Part shown: positions 1 to 13,950 of the stretch, one piece after another
Numbering within the stretch: position 1 is the first letter of the stretch
Layout of the letters: the number at the start of each line of letters is the position of its first letter
Source: Roseateles sp. YR242
GTDB lineage: Bacteria; Pseudomonadota; Gammaproteobacteria; Burkholderiales; Burkholderiaceae_C
Direction: 5' to 3'
Assembly (NCBI RefSeq): GCF_900109745.1
Contig: NZ_FOAV01000014.1
Span: 1-64,000, forward strand
DNA: 64,000 bases
Position numbers and translations under genes: made by a program
Notes under the pieces: generated by a model
The model's input: only the letters and a program-made list of their open reading frames with translations
Database searches by the model: none
What the model was told of the DNA's origin: nothing

Positions 1-2
1 CG

Positions 3-149
3 AGGTTCTGGCAGCGTCTAAAGGCTCAGAACAAACCCGGTAAGCTGATCGTCGAGGCCTGCATGCACAAGCTGCTGGCCATCGTCTACGGCGTGCTCAA
101 GTCCAAGCAGCCCTTCAACCCCCACCAAATCTCGATCGAAGAGACTTGA
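3..149 (+). CDS. IS110-family transposase, C-terminal end (cut by window edge)
   Basis: The third plus-strand frame is open from the window edge to a TGA at 147-149 and encodes 48 residues. It contains the segment MHKLLAIVYGVLKSKQPFNP, which resembles the end of the C-terminal Transposase_20 (IS116/IS110/IS902) domain, where a Met-x-Lys-Leu-Leu helix is followed by a short basic tail. The family is known for DEDD-type recombinases guided by a bridge RNA. The N-terminal catalytic part lies outside the window, so intactness cannot be judged. The non-coding DNA that follows is unusually rich in short repeats. The family call rests on this short segment only. Confidence 0.6.
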   Translation, partial: RFWQRLKAQNKPGKLIVEACMHKLLAIVYGVLKSKQPFNPHQISIEET

Positions 150-258
150 CGCTTAGAACGGTGTCTTGACTTACGTAAACAGCCCCCGAATCGCCGCTTC
201 CCGTCACCGAGCCCCCCCACGACTGCCCTACGCCACCGCCCTTGCGCCCCCACCGGCA

Positions 259-508
259 TACCAAGTCCTCACACCGCTGCCAAACTTCGCCGCTCTCGCG
301 CCAGGAGCGGCACGAATGACGCTTCTGGGTAGTCATTGCTTCCTGCTACCAAGTCCTCACGGTTGCCCTATTTCGTCGCATTAACGCCCCGACGTACGAA
401 TGTGGTTTCACGATAGTCATTGCCGGCAGTAACGAGAACAGACGGCTACCTTACTTCGCCGCCTTCCTCCCGACGGGCACGGATGGTATTTCTGGGTGGT
501 CCTTGCTT
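259..508. repeat. Dispersed short repeats in non-coding DNA downstream of the IS110 end
   Basis: No credible gene is visible between 150 and 885. A 14-base direct repeat, TACCAAGTCCTCAC, occurs at 259-272 and 347-360. A second repeat, TTCTGGGTRGTCMTTGCTT, occurs at 323-341 and 490-508 with two mismatches. A related fragment, TAGTCATTGC, lies near 414. The copies are interleaved, which looks like repeated decoration by short palindromic or REP-like units rather than one duplication. The biological role is unknown. Confidence 0.6.
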
Positions 509-580
509 TGGGAAAGTGACGGTTCGGTGCCCTTTTCCGTAAGTCAAGGAATGAATGGCTGGCGAAGCCAGACAGAAGGG

Positions 581-812
581 ACATGGAGGAAAAGGGTACC
601 GAAGCGGCGCTTTCCGGCGCAGGCAGAGGACCAAACGAGCCATGGACGAAGAGGGAGCCGAAGCGGCGCTTTCCGGCGCAGGCAGGGGACCAAACGGGCC
701 ATGGACGAAGAGGTGAGGAAGCGGCGCTTTCCGGCGTAGGAGAACAAAAACTGAGCCACCGAGGAAAGGGTGCCGAAGCGACGCCTTACAGCGCAGGCAG
801 GGGACAACACCA
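581..812. repeat. Tandem repeat, about 58 bp x 4, upstream of the RayT gene
   Basis: Four head-to-tail copies share the core GAAGCGGCGCTTTCCGGCG at 601-619, 660-678 and 718-736, with a degenerate copy at 775-793. The period shrinks from 59 to 58 to 57 bases. Units 1-3 also share the flanks CATGGACGAAGAGG or close variants and AGGACCAAACG. The array can be read through in one frame into the transposase ORF, but codon content is poor and its length varies, so I treat it as non-coding. Position directly ahead of a REP-associated transposase makes a REP-like substrate role possible; this is inference. Confidence 0.75.
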
Positions 813-849
813 AGCCCTGAATCCAAACCCAGCCATATCAGAAATAATA

Positions 850-1580
850 GGGACAGATTGCACAACGCAACCAAGCTCCTCAGATATGGCACGACTCGCA
901 AGACTGGCACTGGCCAACCACCTCCACCACATCATCCACCGAGGCCACAACCTGCAGTTGATCGCCCAGGATGACGACGACCGCCGCGCCTTGATGGCCG
1001 CGCTGCAGGACTGTGCTGCCACCCACAAGGTCGCCATCCACGCTTATGTGGTGATGCCCAACCACCTCCACCTCCTGGCCACGCCCACCACCGACCAGGG
1101 CTTGAGCCGCATGATGCAAGCCCTGGGCCGCCGATATGTGGCGGCTTACAACCAGCGTCACCAACGTGTCGGTACGCTCTGGGAGGGGCGATTCCGAGCC
1201 GCTCCCGTTGAGGCCGCGACCTTCCTGCTACCCCTGATGCGCAGCCTCGAACTGAATCCCCTGCGCGCCGGCCTCGCCACCGAGCCGGCCGATTACCCGT
1301 GGTCATCCGCAGCCCACCACCTGGGCCGCCGCCGCGACCCATTGATCACCGACCCGCCAGGTTTCTGGGCCTTGGGCAACACCCCTTTCGAACGCGAACT
1401 GACTTGGCGGCGTTGGCTCGAAGAGGGCGAGGTGGAATCAGAACGCAAGCGCATCGTCGATGCCGCCATCAAAGGCTGGCCACTTGGCTCCGCCGCATTT
1501 CTGGCCTCACTCGGTGATCTGAGCGCCCGCCCCACCAGCCCAAGACCCCGAGGCCGCCCTCCCAAGATTAAATCTGTCCC
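850..1580 (+). mobile_element. RayT-type element bounded by a 10-bp inverted repeat
   Basis: The sequence GGGACAGATT at 850-859 is repeated in inverse orientation as AATCTGTCCC at 1571-1580, immediately flanking the transposase gene. A related word, GACACTGACCCCATTTAG, follows at about 1620-1637. Paired ends around a single-domain HUH transposase fit a small non-autonomous-looking REPtron or IS200-like unit. The exact outer boundaries and any target duplication cannot be fixed from one copy. Confidence 0.5.
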
Positions 1581-1587
1581 CATTTAA
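886..1587 (+). CDS. REP-associated tyrosine transposase (RayT, Y1_Tnp family)
   Basis: The protein has 233 residues, a normal length for RayT proteins. The HUH motif is visible as MPNHLHLL with His60 and His62, and Tyr88 in a following helix (YVAAYNQRH) is the likely nucleophile. The segment WEGRFRAAPVE and the C-terminal NPLRAGL...YPWSS are also typical of the family. I chose ATG 886 because the family begins with a short MARLARL-like lead into HHIIHRG; the frame is open farther upstream but only through tandem repeats. Known family members nick REP hairpins as single strands. The 3' end of the gene overlaps the inverted repeat at 1571-1580. Confidence 0.88.
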   Translation: MARLARLALANHLHHIIHRGHNLQLIAQDDDDRRALMAALQDCAATHKVAIHAYVVMPNHLHLLATPTTDQGLSRMMQALGRRYVAAYNQRHQRVGTLWEGRFRAAPVEAATFLLPLMRSLELNPLRAGLATEPADYPWSSAAHHLGRRRDPLITDPPGFWALGNTPFERELTWRRWLEEGEVESERKRIVDAAIKGWPLGSAAFLASLGDLSARPTSPRPRGRPPKIKSVPI

Positions 1588-1707
1588 TGAGCAACGCTGC
1601 TTCCGTCTGACGATAATTCGACACTGACCCCATTTAGTTCTGCTTGTGTGCGCTAGGTGACAGCAGTAATCTGCGCGAGTTTGTCATAGACCCCCTGGAG
1701 GCCACCG

Positions 1708-6564
<4,857 letters not shown>

Positions 6565-6611
6565 TGCGCCGCTGACGTCAGAGACAAGATCAGGATCAGG
6601 AGAACGCCGAC

Positions 6612-8087
6612 ATGGGAAAAGTCACCGGCTTCATGGAATACGAGCGGCTGGAAGAGGGCTATGAGCCCGTTGCCGTCCGCCTCAAGAATTACAAGGAATT
6701 CGTCATCGGCCTGAACACCGAGCAGGCGAAGGTACAGGCTGCCCGCTGCATGGATTGCGGCACACCGTTCTGCAACAGCGGATGCCCGGTCAACAACGTG
6801 ATTCCCGACTTCAACGACCTGGTGTACCGGGGCGGCGAGACGGATTGGAAGAGCGCCATCGCGGTGCTGCACTCGACCAACAACTTCCCCGAGTTCACGG
6901 GGCGCATCTGCCCGGCACCCTGCGAGGCCGCCTGCACGTTGAACGTGAATGACGACGCCGTGGGCATCAAGTCGATCGAGCACGCCATCATCGACCGCGC
7001 CTGGGCGGAGGGCTGGGTGACGCCACGGCCGGCCCCGGTGAAGACCGGCAAGACGGTGGCCGTGGTGGGCTCCGGCCCGGCGGGCCTGGCAGCGGCGCAG
7101 CAGTTGGCGCGGGTGGGCCACAGCGTGACGGTGTTCGAGAAGAACGACCGCGTCGGCGGCCTGCTGCGTTATGGCATCCCGGACTTCAAGATGGAGAAGA
7201 GCCACATCGACCGCCGCGTGGCGCAGATGGAAGCCGAAGGCGTGGTGTTCCGCACCGGTGTGATGGTGGCCCATCTGCCGGAAGGCTCGAAGGTGACGAA
7301 CTGGGCCAAGGACGTGGTGTCCGCTGGCGAGCTGCTGGAGCAGTTCGATGCGGTGGTGCTGGCGGGTGGGTCGGAACAGTCACGCGATCTGCCGGTGCCG
7401 GGGCGTGACCTGGCCGGTGTGCATTTCGCGATGGAGTTCCTGCCACAGCAGAACAAGGTGAATGCCGGTGACAAGCTGAAGAACCAGATGCGGGCCGATG
7501 GCAAGCACGTGATCGTGATCGGCGGCGGGGATACCGGCAGCGACTGCGTGGGCACCAGCAACCGCCACGGCGCCAAGAGCGTGACGCAGTTCGAGCTGCT
7601 GCCTCAGCCGCCGGAAGTGGAAGACCGCCCGATGACGTGGCCTTACTGGCCGATCAAGCTGCGGACTTCTTCCAGCCATGAGGAGGGCTGCGAGCGCGAG
7701 TTCGCGATCGCCACGAAGGAGTTCATCGGCGAGAAAGGCAAGCTCACCGGTGTGAAGACCGTGCGCCTGGAATGGGTCAACGGCAAGATGACCGAGATGG
7801 AAGGCTCCGAGCAGGTGCTGCAGGCCGACCTGGTGCTATTGGCCATGGGGTTTGTGTCGCCGGTGGCCTCCATCGTGGACGCGTTTGGGGTGACCAAGGA
7901 CGCGCGTGGCAATGCCAAGGCGTCTACCGACTTCACCGGCGGATATCGGACCAACGTGGGCAAGGTGTTCACGGCCGGCGACATGCGCCGGGGCCAGTCG
8001 CTGGTGGTCTGGGCCATCCGGGAAGGCCGGCAGGCGGCGCGGGCGGTGGATGAGTTCCTGATGGGGACGAGTGACTTGCCGCGCTGA
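6612..8087 (+). CDS. gltD: Glutamate synthase (NADPH) small subunit
   Basis: GltD takes electrons from NADPH via FAD and passes them through 4Fe-4S clusters to GltB. The 491-residue protein has the ferredoxin-like N-terminal cysteines Cys46, Cys49, Cys54, Cys58 and Cys100, Cys104, Cys108, then an FAD Rossmann motif GSGPAG at 153-158 and an NADPH motif around residue 300 ([12 protein letters not shown]). AGGAG at 6598-6602 precedes ATG 6612. It is co-transcribed with gltB, and a strong intrinsic terminator follows 30 bases after the stop. Length and motif set are standard. Confidence 0.97.
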   Translation: MGKVTGFMEYERLEEGYEPVAVRLKNYKEFVIGLNTEQAKVQAARCMDCGTPFCNSGCPVNNVIPDFNDLVYRGGETDWKSAIAVLHSTNNFPEFTGRICPAPCEAACTLNVNDDAVGIKSIEHAIIDRAWAEGWVTPRPAPVKTGKTVAVVGSGPAGLAAAQQLARVGHSVTVFEKNDRVGGLLRYGIPDFKMEKSHIDRRVAQMEAEGVVFRTGVMVAHLPEGSKVTNWAKDVVSAGELLEQFDAVVLAGGSEQSRDLPVPGRDLAGVHFAMEFLPQQNKVNAGDKLKNQMRADGKHVIVIGGGDTGSDCVGTSNRHGAKSVTQFELLPQPPEVEDRPMTWPYWPIKLRTSSSHEEGCEREFAIATKEFIGEKGKLTGVKTVRLEWVNGKMTEMEGSEQVLQADLVLLAMGFVSPVASIVDAFGVTKDARGNAKASTDFTGGYRTNVGKVFTAGDMRRGQSLVVWAIREGRQAARAVDEFLMGTSDLPR

Positions 8088-8117
8088 TCGCTTCCTGATC
8101 AGTCTTTGGTTCGAGAG

Positions 8118-8148
8118 GGCCTCCTGTTGAAAGACAGGAGGCCTTTTT
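8118..8148 (+). terminator. Rho-independent terminator of gltBD
   Basis: A perfect 10-bp stem, GGCCTCCTGT (8118-8127) pairing with ACAGGAGGCC (8134-8143), has a 6-base loop and is followed by TTTTT at 8144-8148. Confidence 0.93.
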
Positions 8149-8174
8149 CATGGGTGGTTGGCGCGCTGCCAATG

Positions 8175-8206
8175 AAAAAGGCCTTCGTCGTGAGACGAAG
8201 GCCTTT
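8175..8206 (-). terminator. Rho-independent terminator at the end of the minor-pilin operon
   Basis: A perfect 13-bp stem (8177-8189 with 8194-8206, loop GTGA) is flanked by an A-run at 8175-8179, which reads as a U-run in minus-strand transcripts. It lies 42 bases after the pilY1 stop. A shorter T-run on the other side could let it act in both directions. Confidence 0.88.
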
Positions 8207-8247
8207 GTTGGGGTGCCAGATGTCTGGCGGGGCTGATCAGATCAGGA

Positions 8248-11200
8248 TCAGTTGCGCAGCGGGATTTCGCGCCAGTTGATCAGGCGGCTGGAGCCCGTCG
8301 AGCCCGAAAGGTTACCACCCAGCGGGGTGTCCTTGTTGGTGGTCAGGCCCGTGGAAGTCGTCGGGTCAAGAGGCGCTTCGTTGCCGGAGACGGTGGCGAA
8401 GACCTTGCCATCGAATTCCACGAATCGCGTCGAAGTGACCAGGAAATTGACCTGGTAATTCGTGACCACCCCGGTGACCAGGTCGATCAGACCCGACCAC
8501 GACGTGCCTGTGGTGGAGCAACCGCCATTGGCCGCTGTCGGTTGAATGGCGGAGTACACCAGATAGTTGCCGTAACCATCACCCTCACCAATGACACGGT
8601 ACCCGGTGGTGCCGGTGGCCGTCCGCAGGTCGATGAAGTAACCCATCTTGTCGTTGGCCAACGGCGCCTGCATGGCCGTAGTGCTGTTGTTCTGCAGGTC
8701 GTGACGCGTAGTGTTGCTCTCCCGGATGGGCCAGGACACACCGACCGGCAGGCTGGCCGCCGTCGCAAAGCTGTTGTTGCCACCATCGCGAATGGCAAAG
8801 TAACGGTCCTGCGCGGTACGCGAGATGTCATCGGTACTGAGCAACTGGCCCGTTCCCACCGCCACCCAGCGACGACCCAGGTCGTCCACATGGATCACAG
8901 GCTTGCTGGTGACCTGCAGCTCGTTGTTGCTGGCATCCGTGAGCTTGGCAATCTTGACAGGCGCGGGGAAGGTGCCCGTGCCCGAGACGTCCAGGCGCCA
9001 CAGGTTGCCGTGGAGGTCGCCTGCGTACAGGCTTTCCGCCGTGAGGTCGGTGGAGTCCGGTTGCCACACACCGATGTGGGTCAGGCCCGTCGGTGCTGCA
9101 GTGGTGCCGTCGTCCAGTGTTCCCGACGTGCCAGTGGTCGGCAGCGCCACACGTTGCAGCAGGGCGCCGGTGCGGGCGTTCAGGATGTAGAAGGCCCCCT
9201 TGCCGTCCGACGTGTTCATGCCGGCACCAAACACCACCACCCAGCCGTATTGCGCCATCTTGGTGACGATCGGCTTGCCGAAGGTGAAGCCCATCCCCGT
9301 GTCGGTGTATTCCCACAGCACCTTGTTGGCAGCGCCTGCCTCCGTGCTGGTGGAAGCTGCCGTGGTCAGGTCCAGTGCAAAGATGCTGCGGCCGCCCTTG
9401 CCCAGGCCGCCCACCACGATGCTGTGCCAGTCATTGGCCGAGGCCGTAGAGCCCGCCGTCTTCTTGAAATCCACTTCGGCCACGGCGAAGTAGCCGTTCA
9501 CCAGGTAGTGGTGGACGTAGTTCGGGTTGCCTACAGCGGCCATGCCGTCTGCGCTTGGCGTGCCGCTCGGGCCGGTGATGGCTGCCGATGGGACATAGGC
9601 GAAGAGCTCGGTGCCCGCAGCGTCCGCCGTCAGCGAACCATTGATGATGTGCACCATGCCCGCGTTGTCGCCGGCAATCAGGATGTTGGGGCGCGACACA
9701 TAGCGGGTGGCATGGGCGGCGTAGCCCGGGTTGGCCGCGTCCGACAGTCTGCCGGCTTCGGTGGAGGGTTTGCCCAGCACCGCCACGCCACCTTCGCCGA
9801 TGTCACCGACCATCTTGGTGGCGGTGCGGACGCGGTAGGCGCGGCTGCTGCTGGTGCTGACGGCGTTCTGCTCCTGGCTCTGGTCGCCACGCAGGTACTT
9901 CACGTAGAGATCACCGTCGGCTGCAGAGGTGTAGGAGGGATCCAGTGCCGTCTTCTGCGCGGCCGTCAGGCTGTCATACCGGAAGGGTATACCAGCGCCG
10001 GTGGTCGGGTTGTAGGTCACGATGCGGCGGCGATCCCAGCCCTGGCCATCCGTGCCCATCTGGGTGTAGAGCTTGTCCGAGAAGCTCCAGCTGACCCGGT
10101 TGTACTGGATCGGCTTGCCCTCTTCGATGGCGCCCACAGGTGCCGCCCAGACGTCACCGGACCAGCCGCTGGAGTCGTAGGTGGTGCCGTAGGAGGCTTC
10201 ACCCACGTCCAAGGTGTTGTCGGCTGTCTGGAACGACGAGGTGGGCGCCTGGATGGCCGCAGCAATGGACGCGAAGGCGGTGGTCAGCCCCGTCACCATC
10301 GTGTCTGCCTTGGCGGCCGTGTAGTAGGTGTCCGGACGCAGTTGCGAACCCACGGTATCGGTATCCGGGCCGGAATGCCACCAGCTCTTGTTGGTGGAGA
10401 AATCCGCCGCCGTGGCCGTGGCAGGGTCAAAGCCGGTGGGGACCGTGAAACCACCGTACTTGGCGGCCAGGTAGAACTGGTTGTTGGCCTCGAACGCCTG
10501 GTACTCCAGCACGTCCAGCCAATAGGTCTTGATGGTCTGCGTGCCTGTGATGTCGGCACGGATGTCCGTGGTGTTGGCGTAATACGCCATGCCCGCCATC
10601 AATGCACCGTTATTGTTGCAGCACCCGTTGTAAGGCTGTGTGCTGCCTAGCGTGGTCCCCAGGCCCTGTAGCACGCCAACCCGGTTGGTCCAGGCCACCG
10701 TGTCCAGCGTATCGGCAGAGACAGTCGCCGGCTTGGTGGGTTCGGACTTGCCGGTGGCGCCGGGAAGGTCCCGGTCCGCGTGGGTGTTCACGTCCCCAAT
10801 GCCCAGAATGAAGTTCTTCTGGCAGGCGTAGAGAATGGGATCGTCCCAGGTGCTGATGGCCGGGAAACCGTCCGCCCAGGTGGTCTTGGTGGACGTGCTG
10901 GCGCTGCCAGGGGCGGAATACTCCGGGACATTGCCCAGATTGCGGTAGTAGCGCAGCGCGGCGTAATACAGCTCGCCCACCGGGTCATACGTCTTGTAGG
11001 AGCCGGGGGTGATTTCGCCAAACTTGTTGAGGTAGTTCATCACCCCGCTATTGCTGATGGTGATGCCGTAGTAGGTCGACATCGCCGCCGCATCGGCGGT
11101 GTCCGGGTTGGTGATCATCACGCCGGTCGTGCCGTTCCACTCCGCCACCGTGTTGGTGATCGGATCCGCACCAGGCACCGGCTTGGTGGGGCCCACGAAC

Positions 11201-12066
11201 TTCATGCGTGCGCGAAGGGCGCCGCCATCGCGTGTCAGCGTGGCATCGTTCAGGTAGCCGAAGGCGCTGAAGCGGATCTTGTCCGAGTACTGCTGGATCA
11301 GCCCTTCGGGCTTGTAGCCGGAGGCGTACTTCACGCAGTTGGCTTCCAGGCTGCCGGCCGCCGTGCTGGAATCGCACACCTTCACCCGTGCGCTGACCTC
11401 ATAGACGGTGTCCTCGGCCATCTTGTCAGTCGAACCATAGGCTGTAGCCGTCGAAACCTTGTTGTTGTCGCCGGTGGAAGTGAACCAGAGCTTGTTGCCC
11501 AGGCCCTGGATGCGCAGCTTCACCGTGCCCCAGGACAGTGGCGTGGCAGTGGTGATGTTGGTCTTCATCGTCCGGTCGGGGAAGTTGCTGGTCCCCCCCT
11601 GGCCCGTGGCGTAAGCCTTTTCGATGATGGTCTCGGTGGCTGTATCCCGCACGCGATACCCACCCGTCAACGCCCACCGGAACGGGTCGATGGTCTGCAT
11701 CGTGGCCCAGTTCAGGAAGTTGCCGCTCCACTTGCTGCTGCATGCGTGGTTGGTGCCCGCCAGGCCGGCGGGCTGGAAGTAGCGCTTGGACTCGTCGGAG
11801 TCGTAGTTGTAGGTGTAGCACTTCGCCGGGTCGAAGTAGCCGATGTAGTTGGTCGCCGGCACATAGGTCGAATCCAGGTGGGTGTTGCTGACGGCCGTTG
11901 GGTATTCCACCGACAGCGTCAGGGCCAGGTTGCCCGGGGCTGCAGTGGAGGCCAGCACCGGCTGGTTCGCCAGGGTGGTCTGTGCCTGTACCGTGCCGGA
12001 CAGCAACATGCCGGCCAACATCGTGGCCGCGCCGATGCGGCGAGGTAGGGAAGAGAACTGGTTCAT
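8248..12066 (-). CDS. pilY1: Type IV pilus tip-associated adhesin/biogenesis protein PilY1
   Basis: PilY1 sits with the minor pilins at the pilus tip, primes fibre assembly and acts in adhesion and surface sensing. The 1272-residue product begins with a Sec signal peptide (hydrophobic core AATMLAGMLLSG, cleavage probably after VQA-Q near residue 29). The C-terminal half resembles the PilY1 beta-propeller, with repeated hydrophobic GxG strands and Asp-rich loops such as NTSDGKG that could bind calcium. It is the last gene of the minor-pilin operon, 8 bases after pilX, which is the usual place for it. The N-terminal half is variable in this family and no separate adhesin domain could be named with confidence. 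Confidence 0.92.
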   Translation of the reverse strand: MNQFSSLPRRIGAATMLAGMLLSGTVQAQTTLANQPVLASTAAPGNLALTLSVEYPTAVSNTHLDSTYVPATNYIGYFDPAKCYTYNYDSDESKRYFQPAGLAGTNHACSSKWSGNFLNWATMQTIDPFRWALTGGYRVRDTATETIIEKAYATGQGGTSNFPDRTMKTNITTATPLSWGTVKLRIQGLGNKLWFTSTGDNNKVSTATAYGSTDKMAEDTVYEVSARVKVCDSSTAAGSLEANCVKYASGYKPEGLIQQYSDKIRFSAFGYLNDATLTRDGGALRARMKFVGPTKPVPGADPITNTVAEWNGTTGVMITNPDTADAAAMSTYYGITISNSGVMNYLNKFGEITPGSYKTYDPVGELYYAALRYYRNLGNVPEYSAPGSASTSTKTTWADGFPAISTWDDPILYACQKNFILGIGDVNTHADRDLPGATGKSEPTKPATVSADTLDTVAWTNRVGVLQGLGTTLGSTQPYNGCCNNNGALMAGMAYYANTTDIRADITGTQTIKTYWLDVLEYQAFEANNQFYLAAKYGGFTVPTGFDPATATAADFSTNKSWWHSGPDTDTVGSQLRPDTYYTAAKADTMVTGLTTAFASIAAAIQAPTSSFQTADNTLDVGEASYGTTYDSSGWSGDVWAAPVGAIEEGKPIQYNRVSWSFSDKLYTQMGTDGQGWDRRRIVTYNPTTGAGIPFRYDSLTAAQKTALDPSYTSAADGDLYVKYLRGDQSQEQNAVSTSSSRAYRVRTATKMVGDIGEGGVAVLGKPSTEAGRLSDAANPGYAAHATRYVSRPNILIAGDNAGMVHIINGSLTADAAGTELFAYVPSAAITGPSGTPSADGMAAVGNPNYVHHYLVNGYFAVAEVDFKKTAGSTASANDWHSIVVGGLGKGGRSIFALDLTTAASTSTEAGAANKVLWEYTDTGMGFTFGKPIVTKMAQYGWVVVFGAGMNTSDGKGAFYILNARTGALLQRVALPTTGTSGTLDDGTTAAPTGLTHIGVWQPDSTDLTAESLYAGDLHGNLWRLDVSGTGTFPAPVKIAKLTDASNNELQVTSKPVIHVDDLGRRWVAVGTGQLLSTDDISRTAQDRYFAIRDGGNNSFATAASLPVGVSWPIRESNTTRHDLQNNSTTAMQAPLANDKMGYFIDLRTATGTTGYRVIGEGDGYGNYLVYSAIQPTAANGGCSTTGTSWSGLIDLVTGVVTNYQVNFLVTSTRFVEFDGKVFATVSGNEAPLDPTTSTGLTTNKDTPLGGNLSGSTGSSRLINWREIPLRN

Positions 12067-12074
12067 GAGAGGCC

Positions 12075-12677
12075 TTAGTTGCTCAAGGTCGCCTGATAGA
12101 ACGATTGCGATCCGCGGGGTCCATCGACCCGCACCGTGACGCGGTAGACGGGTTTGCTGGTGGTCGGAATGCCGCCGGAACCGTCCGTGCCCTGGCTGGG
12201 ATTCGACGGTGTGAGGCAGTTGCCGGTGTCCATGTCACCGGTGGCCCGGCACAGGCGGTCGATCACGTAGTACATGGTGACCTTCGGCGCGATGGCCGTG
12301 CCGTAGGCGGGAGCGGCGGTGAGGTCCACCACGTTGGAAGCGGCGCCCAGACCGCCGACCGTGGTGGGCGTGGTGCCCAGCAAGGCATTGGGGATGCCTT
12401 CCGGGGTGGTGGGCAGCATGGTGGCGCTGTAGTTGATCGAGGTGGCGTTGCTCGTGAGCGCAACGCCGCTGTTCAAGCCGACCATCGCCTTTCGCAGGGC
12501 GATTTCGGCCTGGTTGCCCATGTCGCGTTTCATGCCGACGTTGCCGGCGCCGGTCAGCGTGGCATTCATCGCGCGCAGGGCCGCGACCGCGCCCACCATC
12601 ATGATGGCGAGCGTGATCAGCGCAATGACCATGATGATGCCGCGCTGACGGCGGGGAAGAGGAGAGTGCTTGCGCAT
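12075..12677 (-). CDS. pilX: Minor pilin PilX
   Basis: The 200-residue protein starts with a short basic prepilin leader ending RRQRG, followed by the hydrophobic helix IIMVIALITLAIMMVGAV. As in other PilX proteins, the +5 glutamate is absent. PilX, PilW, PilV and PilE form the priming complex at the pilus tip. ATG 12677 gives a 13-residue leader; an in-frame GTG at 12722 overlaps the pilW stop and would add 15 residues, and it is a real alternative because no strong ribosome site precedes the ATG. The gene lies between pilW and pilY1. Confidence 0.87.
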   Translation of the reverse strand: MRKHSPLPRRQRGIIMVIALITLAIMMVGAVAALRAMNATLTGAGNVGMKRDMGNQAEIALRKAMVGLNSGVALTSNATSINYSATMLPTTPEGIPNALLGTTPTTVGGLGAASNVVDLTAAPAYGTAIAPKVTMYYVIDRLCRATGDMDTGNCLTPSNPSQGTDGSGGIPTTSKPVYRVTVRVDGPRGSQSFYQATLSN

Positions 12678-12718
12678 GGAGTTGGTGAGGTTGGAGCGCC
12701 GGAGCGGATGCGGGGTGT

Positions 12719-13948
12719 TCACGACGGAATCGCCGTTCTGACGCTGGCAAGCACGTTGCGCAGCGGCACGGTGAACTCCACCACGTTGTGGCGGCGCTGG
12801 CGGTCCGCGACCGTGTAGGTGTCCTGCAGGGCCGAACCCAGGCTGGAGAACAGCCTGAGGGTCGGAGGCGCCACGAAGTAGGTGGACCGGGTCGTGGACT
12901 GGTTGGTGTTGCTGCTCTGGTCTTCGATGGTGTCCGAACGCAGCACCATGGAGATCTTGACCGCGATCACCTGTCGGGCCCTGGCCTGGTTGGTGGTGAT
13001 GTCGGTGGCGGTGTAGTTGACCGCGTCCGGCCGAACCCACGAGTCGATGATGCCGTCGCCCGTGGAGTCGATGCCATAGCGCACCCGCATCATCATCACG
13101 CCATCAGCCAGCGGCACTGGCTCCGTGGACGAGGCACCGCCGTTGCCAAAATTCAGCAGGTCATAACGCACCAGTTGGTTGCTGGCGTTCACCCCCAGCA
13201 GGTTGAAGCGCGGCGGATTGTTGTTGGTCGCGTTGCCTACGATGAAGGACTTGGCGTAGCTGGCGCCCGTCGCCCGGTCGTTCAGGGCCTGGCCGTTGAT
13301 GACCGCTGCGTAGTAGGCGCCGGCCAGGTCCACCTGGTCGCTGGTGCCGGTGTAGGAGGCGGACACCTGCTCCAGCATGCAGGGGCGACCGGCGTCGGTG
13401 ATGAGCAGCAGGTCATCGGCCTGTATGCCCACGGTGGAGGTCAGCCGCATGATGTTGGTGGCCACGCTCTTGGTCCGCAGCGGATTGGGGACTTCGCCCA
13501 CGCCGCCCGTCCCGGTCATCACCTGAATGACGTCCGAGCCGGTGGCGGAGGCCGCCGCCGCCACGGGATACACCACCAGAGGCACCATGCGAATGGACTG
13601 GGGCACGCTGGCAAACGGTTCAGGGAAGGCTGCAGGCGCGGGCAAGGCCTGGGCGCTGTTGCGAGAAGCGGTCAGCTCGCAGCCGTAGGTATCGGACCAA
13701 CTGGTCGAGAAGCCGGAGCCAGCGCTGCGAATCTGTCGGTCGATGTCGTAACTGAGGAAGGCCGAGGTCGACGACATGTCCGAGGAGGACGCGCTTTCGC
13801 GCTTCGCAGTCTCGAACTTGTTGCTGAGCAGACCCATGGTGATGATCAGGCCCATGCCGATCACCAGGGAGACCATCAGCTCGACGAGCGTGAACCCGCG
13901 CGCAGCGCGAGCACGTTGACCGGGCTGGAAGAAGCGAAGCTTGGTCAT
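12719..13948 (-). CDS. pilW: Minor pilin PilW
   Basis: The 409-residue protein has a type IV prepilin leader ending AARG, then FTLVELMVSLVIGMGL with Glu at +5, where PilD would cleave and methylate. PilW couples the PilX/PilY1 tip complex to PilV in the pilus primer. I chose ATG 13948 because it places the leader 19 residues before the cleavage site and falls 2 bases after the pilV stop, suggesting translational coupling. The frame is open upstream only because of GC-rich codon bias. Confidence 0.88.
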   Translation of the reverse strand: MTKLRFFQPGQRARAARGFTLVELMVSLVIGMGLIITMGLLSNKFETAKRESASSSDMSSTSAFLSYDIDRQIRSAGSGFSTSWSDTYGCELTASRNSAQALPAPAAFPEPFASVPQSIRMVPLVVYPVAAAASATGSDVIQVMTGTGGVGEVPNPLRTKSVATNIMRLTSTVGIQADDLLLITDAGRPCMLEQVSASYTGTSDQVDLAGAYYAAVINGQALNDRATGASYAKSFIVGNATNNNPPRFNLLGVNASNQLVRYDLLNFGNGGASSTEPVPLADGVMMMRVRYGIDSTGDGIIDSWVRPDAVNYTATDITTNQARARQVIAVKISMVLRSDTIEDQSSNTNQSTTRSTYFVAPPTLRLFSSLGSALQDTYTVADRQRRHNVVEFTVPLRNVLASVRTAIPS

Positions 13949-13950
13949 GA

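Noticed and set aside
581..812. CRISPR-like array
   Set aside because: Copies abut without unique spacers, lengths drift, and no cas gene is nearby.
583..885. Longer start for the RayT gene through the tandem repeat
   Set aside because: The extra residues are translated repeat DNA and the family begins near the Met at 886.
8542..10650. Open frame of 702 codons on plus opposite pilY1
   Set aside because: Antisense shadow of pilY1; composition rich in Arg, Gly, Val and His with no domains or ribosome site.
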